Positions 30,224 through 42,900 of a stretch of 64,000 bases of DNA are shown one piece after another. A program made the translations under genes and the position numbers. Under the pieces are notes generated by a model, which was not told where the DNA came from, searched no databases, and was given only the letters and a program-made list of their open reading frames with translations. Positions within the stretch are counted from its first letter, which is position 1; every line of letters starts with the position of its first letter. The DNA comes from Ciona savignyi (Eukaryota; Chordata; Ascidiacea; Phlebobranchia; Cionidae), in the NCBI GenBank assembly GCA_000149265.1, contig CH002809.1:453112-517111 (forward strand), in the 5' to 3' direction.

Positions 30224-33200
30224 ATGAAGTTTATAAGTACTAGGGGTCAGACGACGGAGCCTAAAACGTTTGAAGAAAGTCTGTTTTGCTGCTACACTGA
30301 AGATGGCGGTGTGCTAATGCCGGAAACAATACCAAAAGGTCAGTGAAGCCTAATCAAGTTTCAATTAAATACCCACGTCGGTACAGTAACAGCAAACTAG
30401 TTTTATTTTCGTAATTACTTCTTGCAATAAAAGAAACAGTATTTGGATATTATACCGATGTGCTATATATATGAATACTTGATCTGTGTTTTCATGTATT
30501 ATCTCGCGTGACGCATATGCAGCATACAGAAATTCTGTCAAAAACGTCATGCATGCCATGTGTTAACTGTGACTTCTTTAGTCATTAAAGCGGAACCGCT
30601 TGAGCCATAGACGTCTCTATGGCTTGAGTTGTAGATAAAAAATGCTGTTGTGCGCCTTACAAAATGCCGTTATGCGCCTACAGAAATGATCTGTTAAATA
30701 AACACTTCTGCTTAATTCGTGCTGCCGTTAGTCTGGCGGTTATGTGCGTCGCATTTCAGTCGAAAGGTTTGAGGTGCGAAACTGGTCGCTAGCTAGTTGG
30801 TTGTGTCCTTGGACAAGGCACTATACGGACATTGCCTGAATCCAGAGGATTAATGGGTCCTACCAAATTAAAGGAACGTGTATATTATATTCAACACACT
30901 ACAATAGCTCTGGTAACCCGACGGTAGGCGCAAGGTGATCTGACGATTGCCCGTGTGGTAACCCCCTTGGTTTTTACATTCACAGGGATAAACATAAATA
31001 TCCTATCCTATCCTATGGGTATTTTTTTAATAACTGCTCTAATTGAAATTTTACACTAAATTCTTTTCAGGGGTGTTGTATTACAAATTTTGATTTAATT
31101 GATTTTATTCCTTCTAAAGTTGATTTGACGACTCTACAAAAGTGGAAAAATTTAAATTATATTGCCTTGGTGAAAGAAATCGTTTCTTTATATGTATCAA
31201 GCGATGAGGTTACACTACAGGACCAGTCAGGTAATATGAAACATATAATTTTGGTGTTTTGGTTTCCTTAACCCATTTTGGTAGACTTAATAGACGCTGC
31301 TTTTTCTTCCTTTGATATCGACGAAGTAATACAGTTGGCCAAACTGGAAAATGGTCTTAACATATTGGAGTTATGGCATGGAAAGACGTTGGCGTTTAAG
31401 GACCTGGCGATGTCGTGTACAGCTCAATTTATCAACTATTTTTTAAGCAAGCGGGGCCGCCATTTCACTGCGGTTGTAGGTGAGTTCGTGTTATCTGATT
31501 GATTTTCGGCTGCTGCCGATCCACACATTACAGTATTTTTCTGTACTGTTCTGTCGTATATTCTTAATAAAACGTCACCGCAAAAAAAAGTAATCTGATT
31601 GATTTTACGGTCGTGTGGCCGAATGGTTAACTCGACCGATACATATGCAGCCTTCTAAAAAAACGGTCTTAGTAACGAAATCTTAATGGCTTCGAAACTT
31701 AAATAAAAAAAAGTTCTGTGAAAGATTAGCCAAATCGACTACTGCTTTGGTCTAATTTTGTTTAATTTTTACCGGGCCAAGTACAGAACCATTGGTGAAA
31801 TTTTTACATGATTTTAACTTATTTATAGTATACGAATCGGCAGCGCTAATTATTAACTCACACGACCGCCACAGTTTAGCTAAAAAGGATCTAGTATGCT
31901 ACTTTTCGGTCGGCCAGTCGGTCTAGCGGTTAAGTGTTTAATCGAAAGGTTTCAGATGCGAAACTGGTAACTAGCTAGTCGGTTGTGTCCTTGGGCAAGG
32001 CACTTTACGGACATTGCTCAAACCCCGCGGAATAATGGGTTCTACCAAATTGAAGGAATGTGTCTATTATATACAACACACTGCAATAGCTCCGGTAACC
32101 AAACGGTGGGCGCGAGGTGATCCGGCGATTGCCCGTGTGTTAACCCCCTTGGTTTTCCCATTCACGGGAATAAACATGAATATCCCATCCTATCCTCCTA
32201 TCCTTTTCGAAGTCCGGTTCGATGAAAATGCGTTATTGTAATAGCAATTAGTTAGCGTAAATTACTTAACTCGCAAAATCAACACGTTTTCATATTATTT
32301 CCAGTGACATCGGGTGACACTGGCAGCAGTGCAATACACAACGCTCTTGACTTACCTTGTATTGATATCATTGTGATATTCCCGCACAAACGTATCAGCA
32401 AATTTCAAGAACGGATGATGACAACGGTTCTTGCTAAAAACATTCATGTCTATGCAGGTAAGCTTTGATAAAAAGTATTATGATTTTGATGTTGAAATGT
32501 TTGACACAATACCAGTTGTCCGGTCGGTTAGTCTGGCGGTTAAGTGCGTCGCCTTTCAATTGAGAGGTTGCAGGCGCGAAACTGGTGGCTAGCTATAGTT
32601 GGTTGTGTCCCTGGACAAGACACTTTACGGACATTGCCTGGACCCAGCGAATTAATGGGTTCTACCAAATTGAAGGAACGTGTCTATCGTATACAACACA
32701 CTGCAATAGCTACGGTAACCCGACGGTGTGCGCGAGGTGATCTGACGATTGCCCGTATGTTAATTCCCTTGGTTTTTCCATTCACGGGGATAAATATGAA
32801 AAAAAAATAATCTGCCATCAAATTTTTTATGATTTCGATGTTAAATTGTTTGACACAATATTTCGCCAATTTGTTTCATATTTATTGCTTGGAAAATTAT
32901 TTTAGCCGATGGATCCAACGATGATATTGAGAACACGGTTATTAATGTTATGAACGATGGCGAGTTGGTAAAGAAGCACCCGTTATTGGGAACTTTAAAT
33001 TCACAGAACTGGTGTAGAATTTTGGTGCAGGAAAGTGTATTTTTATATACATAATAGGCTACTATTTAAATAATACAAATGATAAAAATCTAAAATGGCC
33101 AAGCATTTAATAGTTTTATGTGCATTTTATGTGAAAAAGCCTATTTGACAGAATATCAAATCTACAATCGTGTTACCGGAGCTATATGAAAATGTGTTAA

Positions 33201-35694
33201 TGGCGTAGAAAATGCTGTAGTATTTTACTTGATTTGGAGAAAACTAAAAAAGGAAAAGCGAAAAGGAGGGAAACTGTACTCTAAAATGAAGATTATGATA
33301 TTCAAATTAGTTTTAAACATGAGGTTAGAGTTAGGGTTAGTTAAGAGGTTGAGATTAGTGTTTAGGAAAGAGTTAAAATTAATTTATAGTTTTGGTAAGC
33401 AGTTTACATAGTTTTGATAAGCAGTTTCAATCCTTTCCGCTTTCCCTCCTTTTAGTATTGCCGCTTGTTTTTATAACCCATAAATACATTAAATCACTGG
33501 TCTCATTAAGTGTCTTTCCGGGGACACAGCAAACGAGGGACTTGTTTTAAAGGGTTACGGTCCCAGGCGCTATGACGGACACAACCGGTCGAAATTACAA
33601 GCATTTTCAACTTATTGCAGATCGCGCACAGCGTATATGCATATCTACACGCCACTGAACGCGTGGGGGCACCAGTTGATATTATCATTCCATGTGGTGG
33701 ATATGGCAACATGGCATGTATGTCTAGGACCTAATAAAATAATCACTTTGTCTTTTAACTTTCAATTTAATCTTAGCATGCTTGATTGCTAAGGAAATGG
33801 GAGTTCCAATAAATCCTGTCAGCGTTTCTAACGCAAACGATTTTATGTACCGGGTGGTTAAAACGAACGAATTGGTATTGTCGAAAGTACAAGCAACGAT
33901 TGCCCCGGCTATGGACATCGGGGTATGTATATGCGCTTGTAAATTACATTTCAATTTAACAATTTACCATTTTTAGTTCCCATTAAATAGTGAGCGCGTG
34001 TTTTGGTTGTTGTCCGGTGGAAATGGACAATTGATCAGGGAATTAATGGAAAAGTTCATTGAGACTGGCCATGCAAATCTACCAGCTGATCTTCATACAA
34101 AGGTTTAAAAAAACTTTAAATTAAAGCCATTTTTTCGGTCTGAGTTTCAAACACATGTTGGGCTTGTCACCAATACCGTTTTATTATTTTTAAAACGTTA
34201 TATGTATCGGTCGCGTTGACAATTCGGCCACACGACCGTACAATTACCAATATTGATACAATAACTGTCTTAGTAATGAGCCCATTATAGTTTTAAAACT
34301 GGGACCAATTGGAAAAAATTAAAAATAAGACTAAATAGCAGTCTTTGTATGTACACTTGAATTTATTATTGTAGCTTGTGAAAACAGTTGAAACATCGGT
34401 TGCAAGCGAGTCGGCTATTATAGAAGCAATACAACGCTGTTGGAAGGAAAGCAATTATCCCATTTGCCCCCACACCGCCACCGCCGTCGCTCATTATTAC
34501 GGGTTAACAGAAGGGTAAGTCAAAAACGACCGTACAAATTAACACTGCGTGTTTTTATCGTCCGGCCGGTTATTCTAGTGATTTAGTGCGTCGCCTTTCA
34601 ATCGAAAGGTTGCAGGTGCGAAACTGCTCGCTAGCTTGTCGCTTGTGTCCTTGGGCAAGGCATTTTACGGGCATTGCCTGAACCCAGCGGATTAATGGGT
34701 TCTACCAAATTAAAGGAACGTGTCTGTCATAGACAACACACTGCAATAGCTCCGGTAACCCAACTGTGGACACGAGGTGATCTGACGATTGCCAGTGTGA
34801 TAACCCCCTTGGTTTTCCCATTCGCGGGGATAAACACGAATATCCTATCCTATCCTAAGTCATTTTTAACATTTATTTCGTCCAGATACAAAGAGTCAGA
34901 AAACCCAGCAGTTCATTTGGCAACTGCATCGGCTGCAAAGTTTAGTGAGGCGCTGACCAAGGCTGGAATTCCACTGCAAAGATCGCCAAAGATTGACGTT
35001 TTGGAGAAGAAAAAATCACAGTAAGATTATTCTCTCACAGAGCTCAGACCGTTGCTTAAAAAATATTCGATGAATTGTACAGTGTGTCACATCAGTCCTT
35101 TCCAGCGGCAATCTGTTTTCATGCCAAATGTTCCATTTCAAGGTTTTAAGATTATTTCAAAGTTTGGCCAACTTTGTAAGTCCGTTTTTTACGGATACAT
35201 TTTTAACAAATCTAGTTTAGCAACTTTTTAATATGCACGATGGACTTACTATCCCTTATCACATTTTATTTTTTACGAAGATAAATTTCGTACGCTTATA
35301 CAGAGCTAGTCACAATATTGTTGGTTTGTAAATGTATACTATGTGAATTAGTCGCACGGCAACAGTTAAGGAAGGGAAGCTGCTTACCAAAACTATAGAA
35401 ATTAATTTTAACTTTTCCCCAAACACAAATCTCAACTCCAGAACTAACCCTAACTCCAACCCCATGTTTAAAACCAACTCTAATTCCCTAATATTCATTT
35501 TAGTGCGCAGTTTCCCTTCCTCCCGCCTTCCCTCCTTTTAGTTTTCCCCGTCGCATCAACGAATGGTGGGGAGCTATAATCAAGACATTTCGTCTTTTAG
35601 ATACACAATGTTGGCAAAGGGCGATAACTGGAAGAAGATTTTAAGGGAGAAAATTGTTGAAATCTCTTGTCGTGCAAATCAACAACCAGAATGA
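30224..35694 (+). CDS. THNSL2: Threonine synthase-like 2 (PLP phospho-lyase)
   Basis: Exons 30224-30338, 31120-31230, 31285-31479, 32305-32457, 32906-33030, 33621-33717, 33777-33922, 33977-34102, 34375-34514, 34886-35020 and 35601-35694 give 478 aa, close to vertebrate THNSL2 (about 484). The N-terminus MKFISTRG and DGGVLMPETIP are typical of the family. The PLP lysine is Lys114 in AFKDL, followed by TSGDTGSSA (cofactor phosphate region), NSQNW, and CGGYGNMA where the family has a Gly-rich loop. Animal THNSL2 acts on phosphohomoserine-like substrates to give 2-ketobutyrate; animals lack true threonine synthesis. The donor of exon 5 reads CAG/GAAAGT instead of GTAAGT. Introns are full of sense-strand SINE-1 copies. 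Confidence 0.95.
30722..31016 (+). mobile_element. SINE-1, THNSL2 intron 1
   Basis: Near full length, sense to the gene. The tail ends about 100 bp before exon 2. Confidence 0.88.
31609..31712 (+). mobile_element. SINE-2, THNSL2 intron 3
   Basis: CGGTCGTGTGGCCGAATGGT head, B-box degenerate, A-rich tail. Confidence 0.72.
31907..32205 (+). mobile_element. SINE-1, THNSL2 intron 3
   Basis: Near full length, sense strand, about 100 bp before exon 4. Confidence 0.88.
32519..32808 (+). mobile_element. SINE-1, THNSL2 intron 4
   Basis: Full head. The usual TATCC tail is replaced by poly-A, about 97 bp before exon 5. Confidence 0.88.
33236..33464. mobile_element. MITE family A copy (in THNSL2 intron 5)
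   Basis: Same inverted ends (GGAGGGAAACTGTAC and CTTTCCCTCCTTTTAGT) and GTTAGGGTTAGTT interior as the copy at 2137. Confidence 0.8.
34153..34243 (-). mobile_element. SINE-2, THNSL2 intron 8
   Basis: GTATCGGTCGCGTTGACAAT and TCGGCCACACGACCGTA landmarks. Confidence 0.7.
34561..34857 (+). mobile_element. SINE-1, THNSL2 intron 9
   Basis: Full length, sense. The (TATCC)n tail ends 28 bp before the exon 10 acceptor. Confidence 0.9.
35355..35549. mobile_element. MITE family A copy (in THNSL2 intron 10)
   Basis: Ends in CCTTCCCTCCTTTTAGTTTTCCCC; the left end is degenerate. Flanked by GTCGCA on both sides, a possible target duplication. Confidence 0.75.
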
Positions 35695-36969
35695 CAACAA
35701 CCGAGAAAAACTATCGGAATATTTTATTTGATACCAGCATAGTAAACCGAGTGTGGTCTTGGTATTTACCTTATTACCGCGTCACGTTAGCGGACTGGAC
35801 AAGTTAGGATATTTATGTTTATCCTTATATATGGAAAAACGCACGGCGTTAACACATCGTCAGATCGATAAGCGCCCATCGTTTGGTTACCGGAGATATT
35901 GCAGTTTGTTGGGTATGATTCAGACGTTTCTTCAATTTGGTAGAACCCATTAATTAATTGGGGTTAGGCAACGCTGACTAAGTGCCTTGCCCTACGACAC
36001 AACCGACTTGCTATAACACCGGTTTCGATAGTAATCGGTCGGACAAGATTGCAAATTTTCCGTGACAGTTTTTAATTTTAGGACAATTGCGAGATGTTAC
36101 TATAATATTGACGAAAATTAATCCTTTGAGATGTACAATTTTAGTTGTCCATTATGACAATGTTTCAGCGTTGGCGTGTGTCACAATATTGAATTGTAAA
36201 GAACCATTTCTATATTTCCATACCAATACCATCACAGTGCAAAACTTTAAGAAATAACGAACATACATTACATAATTTATTTAATTAATAATTCACATTA
36301 AAACGAGCACCGAGTATAATAGGGTAATATAATAATATATTGCAAACACGATGATATACTGCGAATGCATCAGACATGCATCTTATCGACCATACGTTAA
36401 CTGTGCCATAGAGAACGTAATCAACGTAAAATTGTAGTAAGTGTAGTTTAAAAACGAGCAGTTCTTATCATACAGTAGTATATGATATGTTTTATCCCAG
36501 TAAATTAGAAAACTCAAACGGCGTTATCATACGGGCAATCGTTAGATTACCTCGCGCCCATTGTCAAACGTATAGATTGGTTAAAACAAAATCGAAAAAT
36601 AATGAAACCAATGGCAATTGAGGATACAGGCAAACTTTAAGAGATCTAGTGTTGTTAGTTTTTCTGTAAGACAGCTGACAATTCATTATAAAAGGATATG
36701 TTGCATTTTTAAATTTATACAAAGCACGTTAAAGCTACAGTGTGCAAGGTAAATTTGAAGTTAATATTTTGAACTAATTTTGAGGTTATTGATACAAAAC
36801 TAAAGCAAAAGGGTGGCACTAGTTTTATAAAAGATAAAGAATTTAATTTTGAGGTCATTGATACAAAACTAAAGCAAAGCGGTAGTACTAGTATTGTAGA
36901 AGTTAAAGATCTTTAAAAAATTAAAGAAAGTTGAAGGGGTGGCACTAGTATTATAAAAGTTGAAGAATT
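35695..36969. other. Convergent spacer between THNSL2 and GALK1
   Basis: 3' ends of both genes face each other. Contains a degenerate minus-strand SINE-1 (35805-36043), a SINE-1 scrap near 36520-36560, and a short ATTGATACAAAACTAAAGCA duplication (36788 and 36858). No gene seen. Confidence 0.7.
35805..36043 (-). mobile_element. Degenerate SINE-1
   Basis: GTTAGGATATTTATG tail, ACATCGTCAGATCGATAAGC and TTGGTAGAACCCATTAATTA landmarks. Confidence 0.65.
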
Positions 36970-39900
36970 TTACTTTGAAATAACTGTTGCACCATCTGAA
37001 GGAGTTGTGACGTAGAACGTTGCGTTTCCCGAGTATTTCCCCTGGGAATATCATGTTAAGTTATTTTTTGTGTGCCTTATTAATCGGTTCACGCTCACAA
37101 TATTTAGAACTCTTAGTTAATTTATGAAGTACCATACGCTCGCTATGGCAAGTGTTAGAATATAAAAGACCACGTTTAACAAGCTAACATCTGGGATATT
37201 ACATAGATATCGTATAACAAGTTATCGGAAGAGGTGCTTTAATAGTCACAACACTACAATATTCAAACGTGTTTATGAAGTGGGTAAATGGATAATCCAT
37301 TAGGGATTTGTTTGGGAAAGTTCCTTTATTCGCATTTTGTCCTTAAAAAGTTTAAATTCGCACTGGAGAGTTAATTCTGATACCTAATGAGAAAAATTTG
37401 CATGGAAATGATATGTATACTTTCATAATTTCTGCATATATATAACATTTATCATTAAATGCTTTACTTGATGCTAGTGGGTGTAAACAATCTAATACCA
37501 ACGTTCAAAGCAATGTTAAAATACAAGACACAAAACAGCAGCATCATTAATGGGTTCTAGCAAATTGAACGAACGTGTGAATCATATACAACACACTGCA
37601 ATTGCTTCGGTAACCCGACAATGGGCGCAAGGTGATCTGACGATTGCCCGTGTCTTAACCCACTTGATTTTCCCATTCACTGGGATAAACATAATATCCT
37701 ATCCTATTATATCAATGGCTGGATAGTAAATAGTTTCACATGCGCTTATTTTTCCGTAGTTGGTTTAAAATATGAGTATTAGTTGGTTTAAAACAAAAGT
37801 ATTAGTTGGTTTAAAATAAAAGTATTAGTTGGTTTGAAATAAAAGTATTAGTTGGTTTAAAATAAAAGTATTAGTTGGTTTAAAATAAAAGTATTAGTTG
37901 GTTTAAAATAAAAGTATTAGTTGGTTTAAAATAAAAGTATTAGTTGGTTTAAAATAAAAGTATTAGTTGGTTTAAAATAAAAGTATTAGTTAGTTTAAAA
38001 TAAAAGTATTAGTTGGTTTAAAATCCGGCCCGTTGGTGTAGCGGTTAAGTGCGTCGCCTTTCAATTGAAAGGTTGTAGGTGCGAAACTGGTCGCTAGCTA
38101 GTTGGTTGTGTCCTTGGGCAAGGCACTTTACGGACATTGCCTGAACCCAGCAGATTAATGGGTTCTACCAAATTAAAAAAACGTGTGAATCATACACAAC
38201 ACACTGTAATAGCTCCGGTAACCCGACGATGGGCACGAGGTGATCTGACGATTGCCCGTGTGTTAACCCCCTTGGTTTTCCCATTCACGGGGATAAAGAT
38301 GAATATCCTATCCTATCCTAAATAAAAGTATTAGTTGGTTTAAAATAAAAGTATTAGTTGGTTTAAATAAAAGTATTAAGATAAAAACCTGAATATGTGC
38401 GACGACTTGTGAGATATAGCTGCTGTCCACAAGGGAAACCGTGCACCCTCCGAATCCACCACCAGTCATTCGGCTGCCATATACACCATCACATTCAAGA
38501 GCAAGAGAGACCAACTCATCCAGCTCACTGCAGCTAACTTCAAAGTCATCTCTGAAAAAAAAACACTTTATTAAATAAAACGTTTTTGCTCCTTTTATGT
38601 GTAGGATAGCATATTTATATTGTAACTTTGTTGTAATCTATTGCATGCGGGTGTGAAGTCGTTTCTACTGGTCCGGTCGGTTAGTCTGGCGATTCAGTGC
38701 GTCGCTTTTCAATCGAAAGGTTGTGAGTGCGAAACTGGTCGCTAGCTAGTGGGTTGTGTCCTTGGGCAAGGCACTTTACGGACATCAACTGAACCCAGCG
38801 AATTAATGGGTTCCACCAAATTGGAGGAACGTGTCTATCATACACAACACACTGCAATAACTCTGGTAACTCGACGGTGGCCGCGAGGTGATCTGACGAT
38901 TGCCCGTGTGTTAACACCCATGGTTTTCCCATTCACGGGGATAAACATGAATATCTTATTCTACTGTTTAAGATAAATCCATTTGTCCTATTTATTCCAG
39001 TGATAACTGCTAAGTGCCATGTAAATGATGCAACCAACCAAGCCAGTATGTGGTTTCGATCAAAAACCCGAGAGCTTTAACTGACTCAGCAATATGGCTG
39101 TTGTGTGTTGATTTTAATAATGAGTAATCTGTATTAATAAGTAATATATGTTAATAACAGACATCAAGTGTTTAATGTTGGTCCCTTGCCAGCGACACTA
39201 GTCTTTGCATAAGGAACAATTCATACATAGCTTTAATCCAAAGTATTCTAGTGGATGGTGTAAAAATTTAAAAGCTATATATGAACCATATGTAATAACA
39301 TCAACAACTAGAACAAAGCTTAAATTATCCAGTGATGATCTATTAACTATAGTCACATCATGCATCCCCATTTCTCAAACAATTTTACAAGACATTCAAT
39401 GATAACCGTATATAAATTACTTAATGTTCATTTTCTTAACTTAAAGTACAAGACATTTAGAAATATTAAAAAGGACAATCATGCAAATACAATGTAATAT
39501 TCAGAAACCATAATTTTGGCTACAACATACCCAATTCAACTTTAATAAGCAGACTTATATTAACCATCACCTGAGTGAATTATGACTCTGCACCATCAAA
39601 GTACCGAAGAATTTATAATCTCCAAGTTTTAAAGCCTCAGTAGCTTCAACTGTTCGTGATATTTCCCCGATGACATGTCGTGCTCGTCGGTACATCACAT
39701 CATCCATTTGGTCTTTGTGATCTTTATTAGGATAGGATATTCATGTTTATCTTTATGAATTCATGTTTATGAATGGAAACCAAGGGGGTTAACACACGGG
39801 CAAACGTCAGATCACCTCGCCGTAGGGTTACCGGAGCTATTGCAGTGTGTTGTGTATGATATACACATTCTGTCAATTTGGTAGAATCCATTAATCCGCT

Positions 39901-42900
39901 GGGTTCAGGCAATATCTGTAAAGTGCCTTGCCCAAAGACACAACCTTTCGATTCAAAGGCGACGCACTCAACCGCCAGACTAACCAGCCGGACTAACTAG
40001 TTTATTTGAACAGAAAAATCACAAATGATTGCACATGCTTTTAAGGTTCAAGTTTTATAAATTTAGATTTGAATAATTTGTCGGCCAAGAGCAACGTTGT
40101 TTAGTGCAAGGATTTTAGTTTATTATTAGTTAGTTTATTGATTTTTGCCCCAGTTTAAAAAAATGAATATAAATTAATAAATATAGCTGACGCGGCCGCC
40201 AAAACTAAATTTAACAGTCATGTTTTCTCTAAAGATTTAACGGTCCATGTATATCTTACTGTAATACTGTGTATATTTACTGACATTATATCTGGTGTAG
40301 CTTTTTCTTGGTTTAATTGGTTTCTGATACAAATTCACTTTAAAGAGATGTGTTTCAGTACTAAGATTGTTTAAAAATTAAGAATTGTTAAGCTGATATT
40401 TAAATTCTTTTTTCCTAACATAATAAATCATTCCTTAATATATAACATATCTTCTTTCCCACCATAGTAATATTGCATCTCATTTTACTGTTATTTAAAT
40501 ACCAATACATTGCACAGGTCTGCCATACTAGTAATAAGTTATTCCATGCATTCTACAGCTTCTTTATTCCATTACCTGCTAATCCTTTCACGGTTGCATT
40601 TCGCAGACTTTTCACTTTCATAATCTCAGCAGCAGCATAACATTGACGTCTTCTGTCCGGATATTCACTGCCAGTTAGCTTGTGCCGCACATTGGAATTG
40701 ACGACGAGCACTGATAGATTGGGGTCGACGATTGGAACAAGATTTGATTCCATAGACCTATTGTTTAAAACAGGGGGGCATGGGTTTGATACAAAAAACC
40801 TTTCATTTAGGGAATTTTTTATTGTTAAAACAAAATATTAATGTTATTTGTTAGAATGTTATGTTTCAAAAAAATATTAGAGGACGTGTTTATTAAAAAA
40901 AAAGGGTACATTCCACAGATTTTCAGACTTTATACTTCTTGTACATTATCAATGCTATTACCACTATGCCACATAGCTGATGTTTATCTAACCCATAATA
41001 TCTCCATTAAATACCTGCAGTCAATCAGTAATCCATGGCCAGCTTTACCCATCACGGATATAAACTGATCCATAATCCCACACGGCATATTCGCGAACTT
41101 GTGCTCAGCTAATTGACAAGCCAATGCTTTCGTCTGCAGGTCAGGTGCTACAACTACAATTAAGAACATTCTTGCCTTAGGTCAGGGTATGATTATATAC
41201 ATAGGCATGGGTAAGAGTCATATGAGTAAATTACTTACATTGAAGCAAGAGAGTTGTTAACACATTAAACATTACTGTATAACCATTATTTTTGACATGG
41301 TATATATTATATAAATATATATACAGTAATAAATTTACTCTGTATTATTATGTATTAAAAATTCATGGTTTACATGGCATATATTTACAAAAAAATAACA
41401 TATATCAGATCCTAGTTTAAAATATATTTTAATAGTAGTACTACAATAAAATAAGTTAATGCATAACATACACTAAGATAAGATAAGATAAGAGTTTGGG
41501 TAAAAGCTTACTTTATGTTCTCTTTCAAAATTTATCTTTAAATAGTCAGCAATAAGTATGTAAATAGCCCACAACATTTTTTGTGTTTGATCATTTAAAA
41601 GCAAACAATTCAGACAAACCTCCAGTTAATGCTTCCAGGAAGGTGTAGACGGCAACTTCTAAAGAAGCAGAGCTAGAAAGCCCACCCCCAAGAGGAACAC
41701 TGTTTACCAAGATTGCTTTGAAGCCAGGCACCGGTGCAACTAAAATGGGCAAACAAAGGATAGCAAAAATATTTGGAAAAAGACATGGGCTGTGTTGAAA
41801 TGATTTCATTAGTTAGTAAGGTAGTTTCAATTAAATTGAAATATGAAGAAATCTATGTAATATACAGAGAATTCATTTAGTTAGATCAGTGGTTCCCAAA
41901 GTAGGGTCCGCGGACCTTTTAGGGTCCATGAAGCACTTTCAGGAGGTCCGCGAAAGAATTTTTGTATATTTTTGCTTTGTGCAGGCCTATTTTTCACTAT
42001 ACAGTACATTGATTTAATGGTTGTGATCGTTCAAAGTTTGGTAACCACTAGATGGATTATAATAGAAATATATTTTCCATTCACATTAAAAACACTAGTT
42101 TTTCCAACAGTTTATATAAAAAAATAGAATATAATGTAATCTTACGGTTAAAGTATTGTATAACTCCCTTCACATAATTAGCCCATGCTGGATTCCCAGG
42201 TAGCAAGGGTGCATCTTTGGTAGGGGAAGCAAACTCTACAATTCTTGGTTCATCAGTTAATTGATCAGTTGTTGCAATTGTGATGCTTGATGACGTCATG
42301 TCTATGCAGCCTGCCATGATAGTGACCATGGGCACCGCCTAATAAAGGATTAGAATCAAGAATCATTTATTTGTGGGTCAAAAATATGCGCAAACAACAA
42401 TGTATTAGAACACAATAATTTGAATTTATATAAATATTTAAGACCAGGAGGCAACGAAACGACCTATATAAAACTACCGATTGGGTTATTTAGTTACCGG
42501 TATAGACACAAGTTATAACAAATACCAATCATTGCTGAAGTAGGTTGAAATAGATACTCTATAAATTTCATTAAAGTATGAGGTTTTACAATATACTTAT
42601 CATGTAAATTAATCAATGTTTGTTTAAATGAAAATGTGATCTACAGTGAGGTTTGTCAAGTTATTTTTATTTGCCAAAGCTATTAGGGCTTGATCTGAGT
42701 CTCATTTATGAAATATCATTTATGAAACAATCTGTCACCAGTCATTACTTTCTAGAGTGGAAAGATTTAATCACCAAGTATAAAAAGCAAGGCAGTTTTA
42801 GACAAGATTGTGGCCCTTGGGGGTGCAACAGTTTAACATTCCACATGTATTCAGGAGTTTTGATTTTGTGTAAATGGGGTGCCTCTAAATACTACAGGAT

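Noticed and set aside
31081..31119. THNSL2 exon 2 starting at TTTTCAG near 31070
   Set aside because: Leads to a stop or breaks homology; the acceptor CTTCTAAAG at 31119 joins in phase.
31609..31712. Functional tRNA gene
   Set aside because: No cloverleaf with a paired acceptor stem; many similar copies with A tails mark it as a SINE.
38308..38388. Hydrophobic C-terminal extension of GALK1 by read-through
   Set aside because: A proper last exon at 37041-36970 ends like other galactokinases.
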